Positions 1 through 6,699 are shown, numbered from the stretch's first letter. The stretch: DNA of 6,733 bases from Bacteroidia bacterium (GCA_016764115.1 JAESSM010000012.1:1-6733); one strand, 5' to 3'. The notes: generated from the sequence alone by a model not told the origin. A program made the numbers and translations.

Positions 1-717
1 ACCAGACGCTATGATAGGAGTATATGCATGATCCGAACAATTGGATATGAATTGGTGAGTTATTTCGGCCTCAATTTCATATTCATACACTTCGGGCCGC
101 ACCATTTCGAGCACGCGAATAAACGCATCTTTGGTAATTCCACAGGCTTTTTTAGTCAATTCAATTTCTATATCCGATTTAATGGCACGCAGATCTCCCA
201 TAATTGGACCGATTCTCTCAAAGCTGTGCGCAGGATATTTGGTTTTTAAGTCATTAGCGGATCTTAGGTCTCTATAAGGTACAATTGATGCAAACCGATC
301 ATTTTCATTCAAATTCAAATAACAATGATCCGCATGATTCATTATTTCATTGAAGATCATTTCAAAATCTTCAAGCCATAGAACTTTTCTGATTCCTGAA
401 ATATGTTGAGCTTCCTCTTGAGAGTATTTATGCCCTTCCCATACTGCAATTTGTTCACTTGTTTTTCTTAGGAAAAGCAATTCTCTGTAATCTTCTTTTG
501 CAGCATCGGGATAAAGAACTAAAATAGATTGTTCCTGATCAATTCCTGATAAGTAGAAAAGATCAGCATTTTGCTTGAAAGGGAAATTTGTATCTCCACT
601 ATATGGCATTTCATCATTTGAATTTAAAATTGCCACAGAATTTGGCTTTAATTGCTTCACAAATCTCTTCCTGTTCTCTATAAATAACTTTGAATCAATT
701 GCTTCGTATCTTACCAT
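1..717 (-). CDS. pepP: Xaa-Pro aminopeptidase (M24B, PepP type), N-terminal part, cut by window edge
   Basis: Reading the minus strand from ATG at 717-715 gives 239 open codons running off base 1, so the C-terminus is missing. The family removes an N-terminal residue preceding proline, using a two-metal site in a pita-bread fold, usually in the cytoplasm. The visible part is the AMP_N domain (about residues 1-140) and the start of the catalytic domain. The stretch FPFKQNADLFYLSGI (about residues 46-60) matches the PepP hallmark YPYRQNSDFWYFTG. RAIKSDIEIELTKKA (about 178-192) is the usual entry helix of the catalytic domain. The last visible residues, YTPIIASG, match the conserved start of the active-site sheet. 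The metal ligands (two Asp, one His, two Glu) lie beyond the edge and cannot be checked. The gene is divergent from the TPR pair. The start is placed at the first ATG ahead of the AMP_N homology. The family call is secure; the symbol is by similarity. Confidence 0.92.
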   Translation of the reverse strand, partial: MVRYEAIDSKLFIENRKRFVKQLKPNSVAILNSNDEMPYSGDTNFPFKQNADLFYLSGIDQEQSILVLYPDAAKEDYRELLFLRKTSEQIAVWEGHKYSQEEAQHISGIRKVLWLEDFEMIFNEIMNHADHCYLNLNENDRFASIVPYRDLRSANDLKTKYPAHSFERIGPIMGDLRAIKSDIEIELTKKACGITKDAFIRVLEMVRPEVYEYEIEAEITHQFISNCSDHAYTPIIASG

Positions 718-736
718 ACCTAATAATGTTTAAAAA

Positions 737-764
737 TTGCAATTAGCTAAGATAAATAATTTAG
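737..764 (+). promoter_or_regulatory. Weak candidate promoter for the tandem TPR genes
   Basis: On the plus strand, TTG (737-739) is followed after 17 bases by TAATTTAG (757-764), one mismatch from the Bacteroidota TAnnTTTG box. Transcription would begin about 8-10 bases before the ATG at 780, giving a very short leader. It overlaps the opposing candidate promoter of the pepP-like gene, so the two would compete if both are real. The support is weak and rests on spacing and one degenerate box. Confidence 0.22.
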
Positions 765-780
765 GCCAAGAACAAAAGTA
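747..780 (-). promoter_or_regulatory. Candidate Bacteroidota-type promoter for the pepP-like gene
   Basis: On the minus strand, TTTG (776-773) is followed after 18 bases by TATCTTAG (754-747). This is one mismatch from the Bacteroidota -7 consensus TAnnTTTG, at a usual -33/-7 distance, and would give a leader of roughly 20-25 bases before the ATG at 717. An alternative -7 box, TACTTTTG (780-773), matches the consensus perfectly. I see no TTG or TTTG at the right distance upstream of it, and it overlaps the TPR gene's start codon. The match is by eye only; such AT-rich motifs arise by chance. Confidence 0.35.
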
Positions 781-1835
781 TGCAGCGGTTCTTTAATTTA
801 CTTTTTCTTATTGTAATACCTTCAATTGGTGCTTGTCAGGAATGCCTGAAAGAGGAAGCGGATGCTATTTATAAACAGGCATTAACAGCAAATCATAATG
901 CTAAGTACGATAGTTCAATTTATTATTTTAAGAAGTCTTCTGAACAATATTATTCTATTGAGGATTGGGAGAACTATATTAATGCAGAAATAGGTATTGG
1001 TTGGGTTTTGGCCACAAAAGGGCAATACGAAAATTCATTAGAGCATCTGCACATTACATTGGATAAATCAATTAGAAGGTTAACAGAAAAGCATGTTAGC
1101 ACAGCTTCTTGTTATAATAACATTGGAATAGCATATGACTATAAAGGGAATTATGCAAATGCAGTTGAATTTTACAAAAAATCACTTTCTATCAAGAAAG
1201 ATATTTTAGGTTCACAAAATAAACTTGTTGCAAGAGATATAAATAATATCGGGGTTACTTATGCTATGGTTGGCAATTATAAGCAAGCATTGTTGTATTT
1301 CAATCAAAGTCTTCATATCAGATTATCTGTAAATGATAAATCTTTGAAGGATATTGCGGATAGTTATAATAATATTGGTGAACTGTTTAATATTTCAGGC
1401 CAACTTGATAGTTCCGCAATGTATCTTAATAAATCAATAAAAATATTGGAAGAAGAGTTAGGTAAATATCATCCAGAAATTTCAAAAGGATATGCTAACA
1501 TTGCTGATCTGTTCGTCAAAACAGCAAAGTATGATTCTGCGATGATTTACTATAATGAAGCTGAGGAAAGATTAATACATACATTTGGGATGAAGCATCC
1601 TTACTTATCATCTGTATATAGAAAAATATCACGTGCCTATAAAACCGAGGAGTTATTTGACATGTCCTCGAATTACGCGCATAGAGCAGCAGTTACATTG
1701 ATACGAGATGTTGAAAACATTGATATTTATGCTTTTTTAGAACTAAAAGGGATAATTTCTAATATTGACTTTTTGCATTCACTTATTAATAAAGGGAACA
1801 TTTTATTCAGTAAATGGTGTTATGTAAATAAATAA
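780..1835 (+). CDS. Exported TPR-repeat protein, CHAT-less form (first of a tandem pair)
   Basis: This 351-residue protein has an N-terminal hydrophobic export signal (about residues 4-18) ending in IGAC. That fits a lipobox with Cys19 as the lipidated residue, though plain signal-peptidase I cleavage nearby is also possible. Six tetratricopeptide repeats follow in exact 42-residue register, with their IGIG/NNIG/ANIA-type cores starting at residues 71, 113, 155, 197, 239 and 281. They are of the kinesin-light-chain (TPR_12) kind, with HP-containing turns such as residues 231-232 and 273-274. TPR arrays are protein-binding scaffolds; no enzymatic domain is present and the partner is unknown. 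The tail (about 313-345, IDIYAF... then IISNIDFLHSLINKGNILF) aligns with residues 407-436 of the next gene. In large Bacteroidota TPR-CHAT proteins this segment precedes the CHAT linker. The start is fixed by an in-frame TAG at 762-764 with no earlier ATG. It probably shares a transcript with the next gene, 3 bases away. Confidence 0.85.
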   Translation: MQRFFNLLFLIVIPSIGACQECLKEEADAIYKQALTANHNAKYDSSIYYFKKSSEQYYSIEDWENYINAEIGIGWVLATKGQYENSLEHLHITLDKSIRRLTEKHVSTASCYNNIGIAYDYKGNYANAVEFYKKSLSIKKDILGSQNKLVARDINNIGVTYAMVGNYKQALLYFNQSLHIRLSVNDKSLKDIADSYNNIGELFNISGQLDSSAMYLNKSIKILEEELGKYHPEISKGYANIADLFVKTAKYDSAMIYYNEAEERLIHTFGMKHPYLSSVYRKISRAYKTEELFDMSSNYAHRAAVTLIRDVENIDIYAFLELKGIISNIDFLHSLINKGNILFSKWCYVNK

Positions 1836-1838
1836 TCT

Positions 1839-3161
1839 ATGCAGACGCGTAATTACTTTTGCATTGCATTAATAACCTTATCTTTTACTGAAGTACACCT
1901 GGTGTATTCTCAAAATTTATCATTAGTTGAAAAGTATATTTCAATAGCTGATTCTCTTTCAAAAAGGGCTCAATATAAATTCAGCAATGCATTAATTGAT
2001 AGTTCAAATAGTTATTATAATAAGGCAATAAGCATTTTTGAATTAAATGAGAACTGGAAAGGTTATGTTGATGTAGTAAATAAAAAGGCATGGAATTTTG
2101 TTATGAAAGATGATAACCGTGAGGTGATTTCATTATTAAAAAAAGCATTTCTAGTTTCCAATAATCAATTAGATCCAATAAATTTAGTAATAGCCTCATC
2201 TCATAATTTGGCAGGGTATGCTTATAGAGATATTGGAGATTTTCAATTATCAATTCATCATTTTGAAAAATGTATTAACATAAGATTAAAATTAGTTGGT
2301 GAAAAGAGTCCCCAGGTCGCTGGAGCATTTAATGACATAGGAACTGTTTATGAAAAGATCGGCAAAAATGATAAAGCGTTAATTTATTATGATAAATGCT
2401 TAATCATTGCCAAACAACTGGTAAAAGATGATGATCCGCGTTTAGGAAGTTTATACAATAACATGGGAATGGTGTATCTTAATGAGGGTGACTTTACTAG
2501 ATCACTTAAGTTGTATGAGAAAAGCTTGAGTATTATATTAAAAACTTATGGTAAGGATAATCTGAAAGTGGCTACATCATACAATAATATTGGAATAGTC
2601 TATCGTAACACAAAGGAATATGAGAAAGCGTTGGAGTTTTATCAAAAGTCGTTGGACATTCGGGTAAAAATACTTGATGCTAAACATCAGGATCTATCAC
2701 AGTCGTATAATAACATTGGCAATATTTATCGTATCCGACAAGAAGGCAATAAGGCTATAGATTTTCAGCAAAAAGCTTTAAAAGTCAGATTAGCTGGTTT
2801 ACCAGATGATCACCCATTAATTGGTGTTAGTTATCTAAATCTTGCTGAAATATTTTCCCAGGTTGAATTAGATAGTGCAGTTTATTATTACAACATGTCT
2901 CTAGGCATATTCCTGAATAAATACTCATATGGCCATCAATATATAGGAAAGACGTATATGGGATTAGGAAATGTTTCTTTAAAAAAGCAAAAATTAAGGA
3001 AGGCGTTAAACTATTTCCAAAAAGCGGTTGATTCTATGATCGTGGAATATTCCTATAAAGAGATCTATAAAAACCCACTAATTGACAGAGTAATATCCAA
3101 ACCTGTTTTGCTAAATGCGCTTGTTGGAAAAGCAGAAGTGCTTTTTGAGATTGGATCGTGA
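1839..3161 (+). CDS. Exported TPR-repeat protein, CHAT-less form (second of a tandem pair)
   Basis: This 440-residue paralogue of the preceding protein has a Sec-type signal peptide (about residues 5-24, probably cut after VYS, before Gln25) and no lipobox, so it is likely periplasmic or secreted. About eight TPR units follow at 42-residue spacing. Their cores start at about residues 81 (degenerate), 123 (NLAG), 165 (NDIG), 207 (NNMG), 249 (NNIG), 291 (NNIG), 333 (LNLA) and 374. The tail has IYKNPLIDRVISKPVLLNAL (409-428), then KAEVLF, and stops at residue 440. From memory of the family, this NP..S.P.LL.AL..KAE.L segment is where TPR arrays of Bacteroidota CHAT-domain proteins end, followed by several hundred more residues; here nothing follows. 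The stop lies 6 bases from the convergent rfaD stop. The function is not known: a protein-interaction scaffold is the safe call, and a truncated CHAT protein is an inference. Confidence 0.86.
   Translation: MQTRNYFCIALITLSFTEVHLVYSQNLSLVEKYISIADSLSKRAQYKFSNALIDSSNSYYNKAISIFELNENWKGYVDVVNKKAWNFVMKDDNREVISLLKKAFLVSNNQLDPINLVIASSHNLAGYAYRDIGDFQLSIHHFEKCINIRLKLVGEKSPQVAGAFNDIGTVYEKIGKNDKALIYYDKCLIIAKQLVKDDDPRLGSLYNNMGMVYLNEGDFTRSLKLYEKSLSIILKTYGKDNLKVATSYNNIGIVYRNTKEYEKALEFYQKSLDIRVKILDAKHQDLSQSYNNIGNIYRIRQEGNKAIDFQQKALKVRLAGLPDDHPLIGVSYLNLAEIFSQVELDSAVYYYNMSLGIFLNKYSYGHQYIGKTYMGLGNVSLKKQKLRKALNYFQKAVDSMIVEYSYKEIYKNPLIDRVISKPVLLNALVGKAEVLFEIGS
3128..3145. terminator. Weak inverted repeat at the convergent gene ends, possible terminator
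   Basis: AAAAGCA (3128-3134), loop GAAG, and TGCTTTT (3139-3145) form a perfect 7-base-pair stem. It lies inside the last codons of the second TPR gene and about 22 bases past the rfaD stop on the minus strand. The symmetric A and T runs could serve transcription from either side. The stem has only two G/C pairs and no separate U tract beyond it, so it is a poor intrinsic terminator. No other hairpin fits between the convergent stops, which are 6 bases apart. Confidence 0.25.
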
Positions 3162-3167
3162 AATGAG

Positions 3168-4124
3168 TTATATTTTCGACAAATACTTATCAACGTAATC
3201 TGCAATTCCTTCTTTCAAATTCAGAAAGGGTTTTCTATAACCAATCGAACAAAGTTTGTTCATTTTGGCTTCTGTGAAGTATTGATAGTTGTCTCTGATG
3301 TCTTCAGGGGTATCAATGAATTCAATTTTGGGTTCTAGGTTCAGAGCTTTAAATAACCCATCAGCAAGATCTAAAAAAGTTTGGGCATTTCCTGTTCCCA
3401 AATTATAAATCCCTGAGTCTTTTCGGTGATGCATTAAGAAATAGCAGACATCAACAACATCTTGCACATAAATAAAATCACGTTGTTGTTCCCCATCTTT
3501 GTATTCAGTATTGTGGGATCGGAACAACTTCGTTGTCTCCGTTTCCTTAATTTGATTGTAACTATGCCAAACTACAGAAGCCATTCTTCCTTTATGATAT
3601 TCATTTGGCCCGTAAACATTAAAGAATTTTAACCCACACCAGAAGTAAGGCTTTTTATCTTGTTGCAACGCCCAACTATCAAATTCATTTTTTGATTCTC
3701 CATAGGCATTCATTGGAGAAAGTTTTTCAACTATTTCATGCTCATCATCATAGCCCAATTCGCCATTTCCATAAGTTGCTGCAGAGGATGCATAAATTAA
3801 AGGCAATCCATATTCAACGCACTTGTTCCAAACAGTCTTACTGTAATTTAAATTCAGGTCATCAAATATTTGCTTGTTAGTTTCTGTGGTGTCTGTGCGT
3901 GCACCAATGTGAAAAATGAACTGTATCAATAATTGGTTTTGATCTATCCAATCCTTCAACTCATTTCGATCAATTTTGTAAGAGTAAGTTAAAGCTTCAT
4001 AATTCCGTTTCTTTTCTTCATTCGAGAAATCATCAACTAAAACAATGTCGTAAAACCGTTCATCGTTTAATTTTTTTACCAAACAACTGCCAATAAAACC
4101 CGCTGCTCCGGTAACAACGATCAT
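3168..4124 (-). CDS. rfaD: ADP-L-glycero-D-manno-heptose 6-epimerase
   Basis: This 318-residue cytoplasmic enzyme (E. coli HldD is 310) converts ADP-D-glycero-D-manno-heptose to the L-glycero form, the donor for the heptose region of lipopolysaccharide core. It is an extended short-chain dehydrogenase (NAD-dependent epimerase family). The Rossmann motif GAAGFIG is at residues 6-12, ASSAATYG at 112-119 holds the active-site Ser/Thr, and the Tyr-x-x-x-Lys pair is Y141/K145. KFFNVYGPNEYHKGRMASV (166-184) contains Lys178, the second catalytic base in HldD. RDFIYVQDVVDV (215-226) and IYNLGTG (239-245) are also typical, and agreement with HldD runs the full length. HKGRMAS separates it from generic UDP-glucose 4-epimerases. 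Its ATG overlaps the mqnD stop (ATGA at 4124-4121), suggesting translational coupling. It is the last gene of the minus-strand cluster. Confidence 0.95.
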   Translation of the reverse strand: MIVVTGAAGFIGSCLVKKLNDERFYDIVLVDDFSNEEKKRNYEALTYSYKIDRNELKDWIDQNQLLIQFIFHIGARTDTTETNKQIFDDLNLNYSKTVWNKCVEYGLPLIYASSAATYGNGELGYDDEHEIVEKLSPMNAYGESKNEFDSWALQQDKKPYFWCGLKFFNVYGPNEYHKGRMASVVWHSYNQIKETETTKLFRSHNTEYKDGEQQRDFIYVQDVVDVCYFLMHHRKDSGIYNLGTGNAQTFLDLADGLFKALNLEPKIEFIDTPEDIRDNYQYFTEAKMNKLCSIGYRKPFLNLKEGIADYVDKYLSKI

Positions 4125-4960
4125 ACTTCCACAATTATTCTTTCAGGTTGGTCCTTGATCATACCCAATTCCTTGGTTACGTTAATTAACTTATTTACTG
4201 CTTTCTTCCCATCTATTCCCAGATCTAATGAAAATTCATTGACATAAAGATCAATGTGTTTTTGAATCACATCATCTTGCATTTCCTGCGCATGTTGTTT
4301 TACAAATTCTTTACTGCTTTCAGGATTGTCCAATGCAAATTGGATACTTTCTTTTAAGAGATTATCAAACTGAATCTTTGTTTCTTCGGGAATATCACGC
4401 TTAACAACTATTGCTCCTAAAGGAATTGGGAAACCGGTTGAACCTTGCCAGTACTCTCCTAAATCCATGATCTTTATTAGTCCTTTGCTCTCAAAAGTGA
4501 AACGGTTTTCATGGATGATAACTCCTGCATCTACATCTTCGTTTACTATCGCTGTTTCGATGTCAGAAAATAAATAATCAACTTTATTGTGCGCTTTGGG
4601 AAACGCATATGATAATAAGAAGTTAGCAGTAGTGTTTTTGCCGGGTATCGCAATCCTTATTTGGTTGATGAAATCATTATCGAATTTATTTTTAGAAACT
4701 AACAGAGGGCCGCAATTAAAGCCTAATGCACTACCCGAATTTAATAGGATGTAATTATCTAATATCTGTGCATAAGTAAAATAGCTAAGTTTCGTTATGT
4801 CGAGTTCATTTTTAAATGCCTTTTTGTTGAGCTCTTCTACGTCAAGTAGGTGAAAATCAATATCCAATCCCTTTGTATCGATCTTTTTATTGATGATGGC
4901 ATCGAACATAAAAGTATCATTCGGACAAGGCGAAATTCCAACGGTTAGTTTGTTACTCAT
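4121..4960 (-). CDS. mqnD: 1,4-dihydroxy-6-naphthoate synthase (futalosine pathway)
   Basis: This 279-residue protein cleaves cyclic dehypoxanthinyl futalosine to 1,4-dihydroxy-6-naphthoate, the bicyclic precursor of menaquinone. The fold is a periplasmic-binding-protein-like two-lobe scaffold used as a cytoplasmic enzyme; no signal peptide is present. The hallmark SPCPNDTFMFD (residues 10-20) is intact. GSALGFNCGPLLVS (76-89), PGKNTTANFLL (106-116) and DAGVIIHENRFTF (144-156) follow. His150 in the last motif corresponds to the catalytic His described for the Thermus enzyme (His145), by motif rather than a computed alignment. The related MqnA is the main alternative; SPCPNDTF and the HENRFT motif favour MqnD. 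The start is preceded by an A-rich leader, usual for Bacteroidota. It lies 28 bases after mqnB and overlaps rfaD by 4 bases. Confidence 0.94.
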   Translation of the reverse strand: MSNKLTVGISPCPNDTFMFDAIINKKIDTKGLDIDFHLLDVEELNKKAFKNELDITKLSYFTYAQILDNYILLNSGSALGFNCGPLLVSKNKFDNDFINQIRIAIPGKNTTANFLLSYAFPKAHNKVDYLFSDIETAIVNEDVDAGVIIHENRFTFESKGLIKIMDLGEYWQGSTGFPIPLGAIVVKRDIPEETKIQFDNLLKESIQFALDNPESSKEFVKQHAQEMQDDVIQKHIDLYVNEFSLDLGIDGKKAVNKLINVTKELGMIKDQPERIIVEV

Positions 4961-4988
4961 TTTTTTGATAGTTTAAGTATTATAAGAT

Positions 4989-5624
4989 TCAACTTTTTAG
5001 CTCATTAAGTAATTGCACCGCAAAGTTATGTAGATTTTTAATTGAATCTTCAATTTTCCAATTTTCTTTACTTCTTTTTTCAACATAATTAGAAATAGCT
5101 CTAATTTGATAGCAAGGTAAATTTTCTTGCTGACAAACATACAGAAATGCAGCTCCTTCCATGCTTTCAACATCTGGATCACAATGTTTCTTAACCTCTA
5201 AAATGCTATTTTCATTTCCATGTACCTTGTTAACAGTAATTCCTGAAACTTTTCTTAATTGATTAATAGAAATTAATTCAGTTGAATTATTATTGGTGAT
5301 TTCTTCATCAAACTTCGGATCATTCAACCCCAGATCTTTTAGTTTTATAAAATCCCCACCGTCCTCTGCACCCAATTCTGAAAATGTATCTGTGGTTATA
5401 TTTACCACATTTCCTAACTCAATAGTTCTATCAAAACTTCCTGCCAATCCCAGATTAATTGCTAGATCAAATTTGTTTTCGATTAAGGTTTTGGTTAAGC
5501 TGTATGTAGTAGAGGTCATACCTACTCCCGTGATCAGGGTTGTTATTTCTAAATTTTCAAATTGATTATTGTCGAAAAGAGATTCAATTTCGTACAGGGT
5601 TGCGGAGACTATGAGAATCTTCAT
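4989..5624 (-). CDS. mqnB: Futalosine hydrolase
   Basis: This 211-residue cytoplasmic nucleoside hydrolase of the PNP/UDP phosphorylase superfamily is expected to release hypoxanthine from futalosine to give dehypoxanthine futalosine, the step before MqnC. It begins KILIVSATLYEIE (2-14), as the family does. ITGVGMTSTTYSL (31-43) and NLGLAGSFD (57-65) form the phosphate/ribose-side loops. VESMEGAAF (152-160) carries the ribose-binding Met-Glu pair, and RAISNYVEKR (175-184) followed by NW is typical of MqnB. In the related 5'-methylthioadenosine/S-adenosylhomocysteine nucleosidase, the position of Asn179 is the catalytic Asp; the SN form here supports MqnB over that enzyme. Having mqnD next door makes the assignment much stronger, since the two act in the same pathway. 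It is 12 bases downstream of uppP. Confidence 0.92.
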   Translation of the reverse strand: MKILIVSATLYEIESLFDNNQFENLEITTLITGVGMTSTTYSLTKTLIENKFDLAINLGLAGSFDRTIELGNVVNITTDTFSELGAEDGGDFIKLKDLGLNDPKFDEEITNNNSTELISINQLRKVSGITVNKVHGNENSILEVKKHCDPDVESMEGAAFLYVCQQENLPCYQIRAISNYVEKRSKENWKIEDSIKNLHNFAVQLLNELKS

Positions 5625-5636
5625 TAAGATATAATA

Positions 5637-6425
5637 CTAAAGCCCAATGATTATTGCGATGATCCCTACAATCCAACAATAGATGGCAAAATAAATTAGC
5701 TTACCTTTTTTCACAATGTTGATCATCCATTTACATGCGATAATACCAAATATAAAGGATGTTACAAACCCAATAGATAGGGGCAAAGTACCTACTGCGC
5801 TTGTAGTTTCCTCTGTCAATAAGTCTTTTACTTCCAGGATGGTCATTCCTAATATGGGAGCAATTACCATCAAAAAAGAAAATTTTGCAGCTTTTTCTTT
5901 GTCTGAACCCAATAATAAGGCTGTAGCGATTGTTGATCCAGATCTAGAAATACCAGGGAGAACAGCAACTGCTTGTGCAACTCCGATTATGAATGCCTTT
6001 CCATAGGTGATTTCACTTTCAATAGTCTTAATCTTTGTAGTAAGTGCTAGTATTATTCCAGTTAATATTAGCATACATCCTACGAAGAAAACTGATCCTT
6101 GAAAAAGTAAGTCAATATGATCTTTGAACAAAACACCCACTAGGGCGACAGGTATCATTGACAATATGATCTTTGCAGTAAATTCCGTTGATTCATTCCA
6201 TTGAAATTTTAGTAGATCACCAATGATCGTTGTTATGTCTTTCCAATAAACTACTATAATACTAAAGGTGGTTGCTGCGTGAACAATGATCGTGAAAGCC
6301 GCATCGTCTGCATTCGTAACATCCATAAATGCTTTGCCGAGCTCAATATGTCCGCTGCTACTGACCGGAAGAAACTCCGTAAGGGCTTGAACTAAACCTA
6401 AAATAAAGGCCTCAAAGGGTGACAT
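5637..6425 (-). CDS. uppP: Undecaprenyl-diphosphate phosphatase (UppP/BacA)
   Basis: This 262-residue integral membrane enzyme dephosphorylates undecaprenyl diphosphate to the monophosphate carrier used for peptidoglycan and surface polysaccharides; in other bacteria extra copies raise bacitracin resistance. Both family motifs are intact. GLVQALTEFLPVSSSGHIEL (10-29) contains Glu17, the Ser cluster 22-24 and His26. LPGISRSGSTIATALLLG (156-173) contains Ser160 and Arg161, the latter equivalent to E. coli Arg174. The first acidic position of the ExxxE motif is Gln13, a known (E/Q)xxxE variant. Hydrophobic segments lie at about 43-60, 82-100, 109-129, 183-199, 212-231 and 243-261, with re-entrant active-site loops at the two motifs. 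The length is normal. It starts 22 bases after the DUF3098 gene and ends 12 bases before mqnB. Confidence 0.96.
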   Translation of the reverse strand: MSPFEAFILGLVQALTEFLPVSSSGHIELGKAFMDVTNADDAAFTIIVHAATTFSIIVVYWKDITTIIGDLLKFQWNESTEFTAKIILSMIPVALVGVLFKDHIDLLFQGSVFFVGCMLILTGIILALTTKIKTIESEITYGKAFIIGVAQAVAVLPGISRSGSTIATALLLGSDKEKAAKFSFLMVIAPILGMTILEVKDLLTEETTSAVGTLPLSIGFVTSFIFGIIACKWMINIVKKGKLIYFAIYCWIVGIIAIIIGL

Positions 6426-6447
6426 TGATAGGGTTTAAAGGACTAGT

Positions 6448-6699
6448 TTACTCCGTAGGCTTTTTCATAATTGCGAAAAACTCTATCGTAAATCCTAATA
6501 AAACTAAAAGGGGAGCTACGGTAATTCTGGTTGTTGAAAATATTTCCTCATTAAAAACAGCAGGGTCTTCAGAACCTCCACCCGTCATCAAAACAAAACC
6601 GATGAAAATAAATGCCAGCCCCGTAAAGAAGAGGATATAATTTTCTTTTCTAAATATAGTTATCGGCCTTTTAGTTTTTACTTCAGTTGTAGTTTTCAT
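6448..6699 (-). CDS. DUF3098 family small membrane protein
   Basis: This 83-residue protein has a basic, polar N-terminus (1-19) and two hydrophobic helices at about 21-39 and 59-78, with a polar loop between them containing MTGGGSEDPAVFNEEIFSTT (38-57). The pattern of an N-terminal Phe-x-x-x-Asn-Tyr, LM-x-GG-x-S-x-DP, FN-x-EIFS-x-x-RI-x-x-AP, then AIM-x-KP at the end is that of DUF3098, a family seen in Bacteroidota and of unknown function. Both helices would put the protein in the inner membrane with both ends on the same side. From memory, DUF3098 genes commonly sit beside uppP and near ftsX in this phylum, which fits its place just ahead of uppP; the gene before it lies outside the window. 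The role is unknown; envelope growth is a guess from the neighbours. Confidence 0.9.
   Translation of the reverse strand: MKTTTEVKTKRPITIFRKENYILFFTGLAFIFIGFVLMTGGGSEDPAVFNEEIFSTTRITVAPLLVLLGFTIEFFAIMKKPTE

Noticed and set aside
28..249. Plus-strand 73-codon open frame within the first 250 bases
   Set aside because: It lies antisense to the PepP-like frame, which has clear homology through this whole stretch, and its translation resembles no known protein.
780..3161. The TPR pair as one gene split by a frameshift
   Set aside because: The second gene has its own signal peptide and a full TPR array with a duplicate tail, so this is tandem duplication and not one interrupted gene.
780..3161. 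A complete new defence system built on TPR proteins
   Set aside because: No nuclease, protease, NTPase or other effector domain is present in the window. The neighbours are housekeeping genes and no mobile-element signs are visible.
3692..3880. Plus-strand 62-codon open frame inside rfaD
   Set aside because: It is antisense to the conserved active-site region of RfaD, with a His-rich, low-complexity translation typical of a shadow frame.
4997..5182. Minus-strand 61-codon frame overlapping mqnB in another frame
   Set aside because: The mqnB frame carries the conserved motifs here; this is an out-of-frame shadow.
5293..5565. Plus-strand open frame inside mqnB, and similar ones at 5716-6006 and 6419-6640
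   Set aside because: All are antisense to well-supported genes (mqnB, uppP, DUF3098) and have no recognisable motifs or start context.
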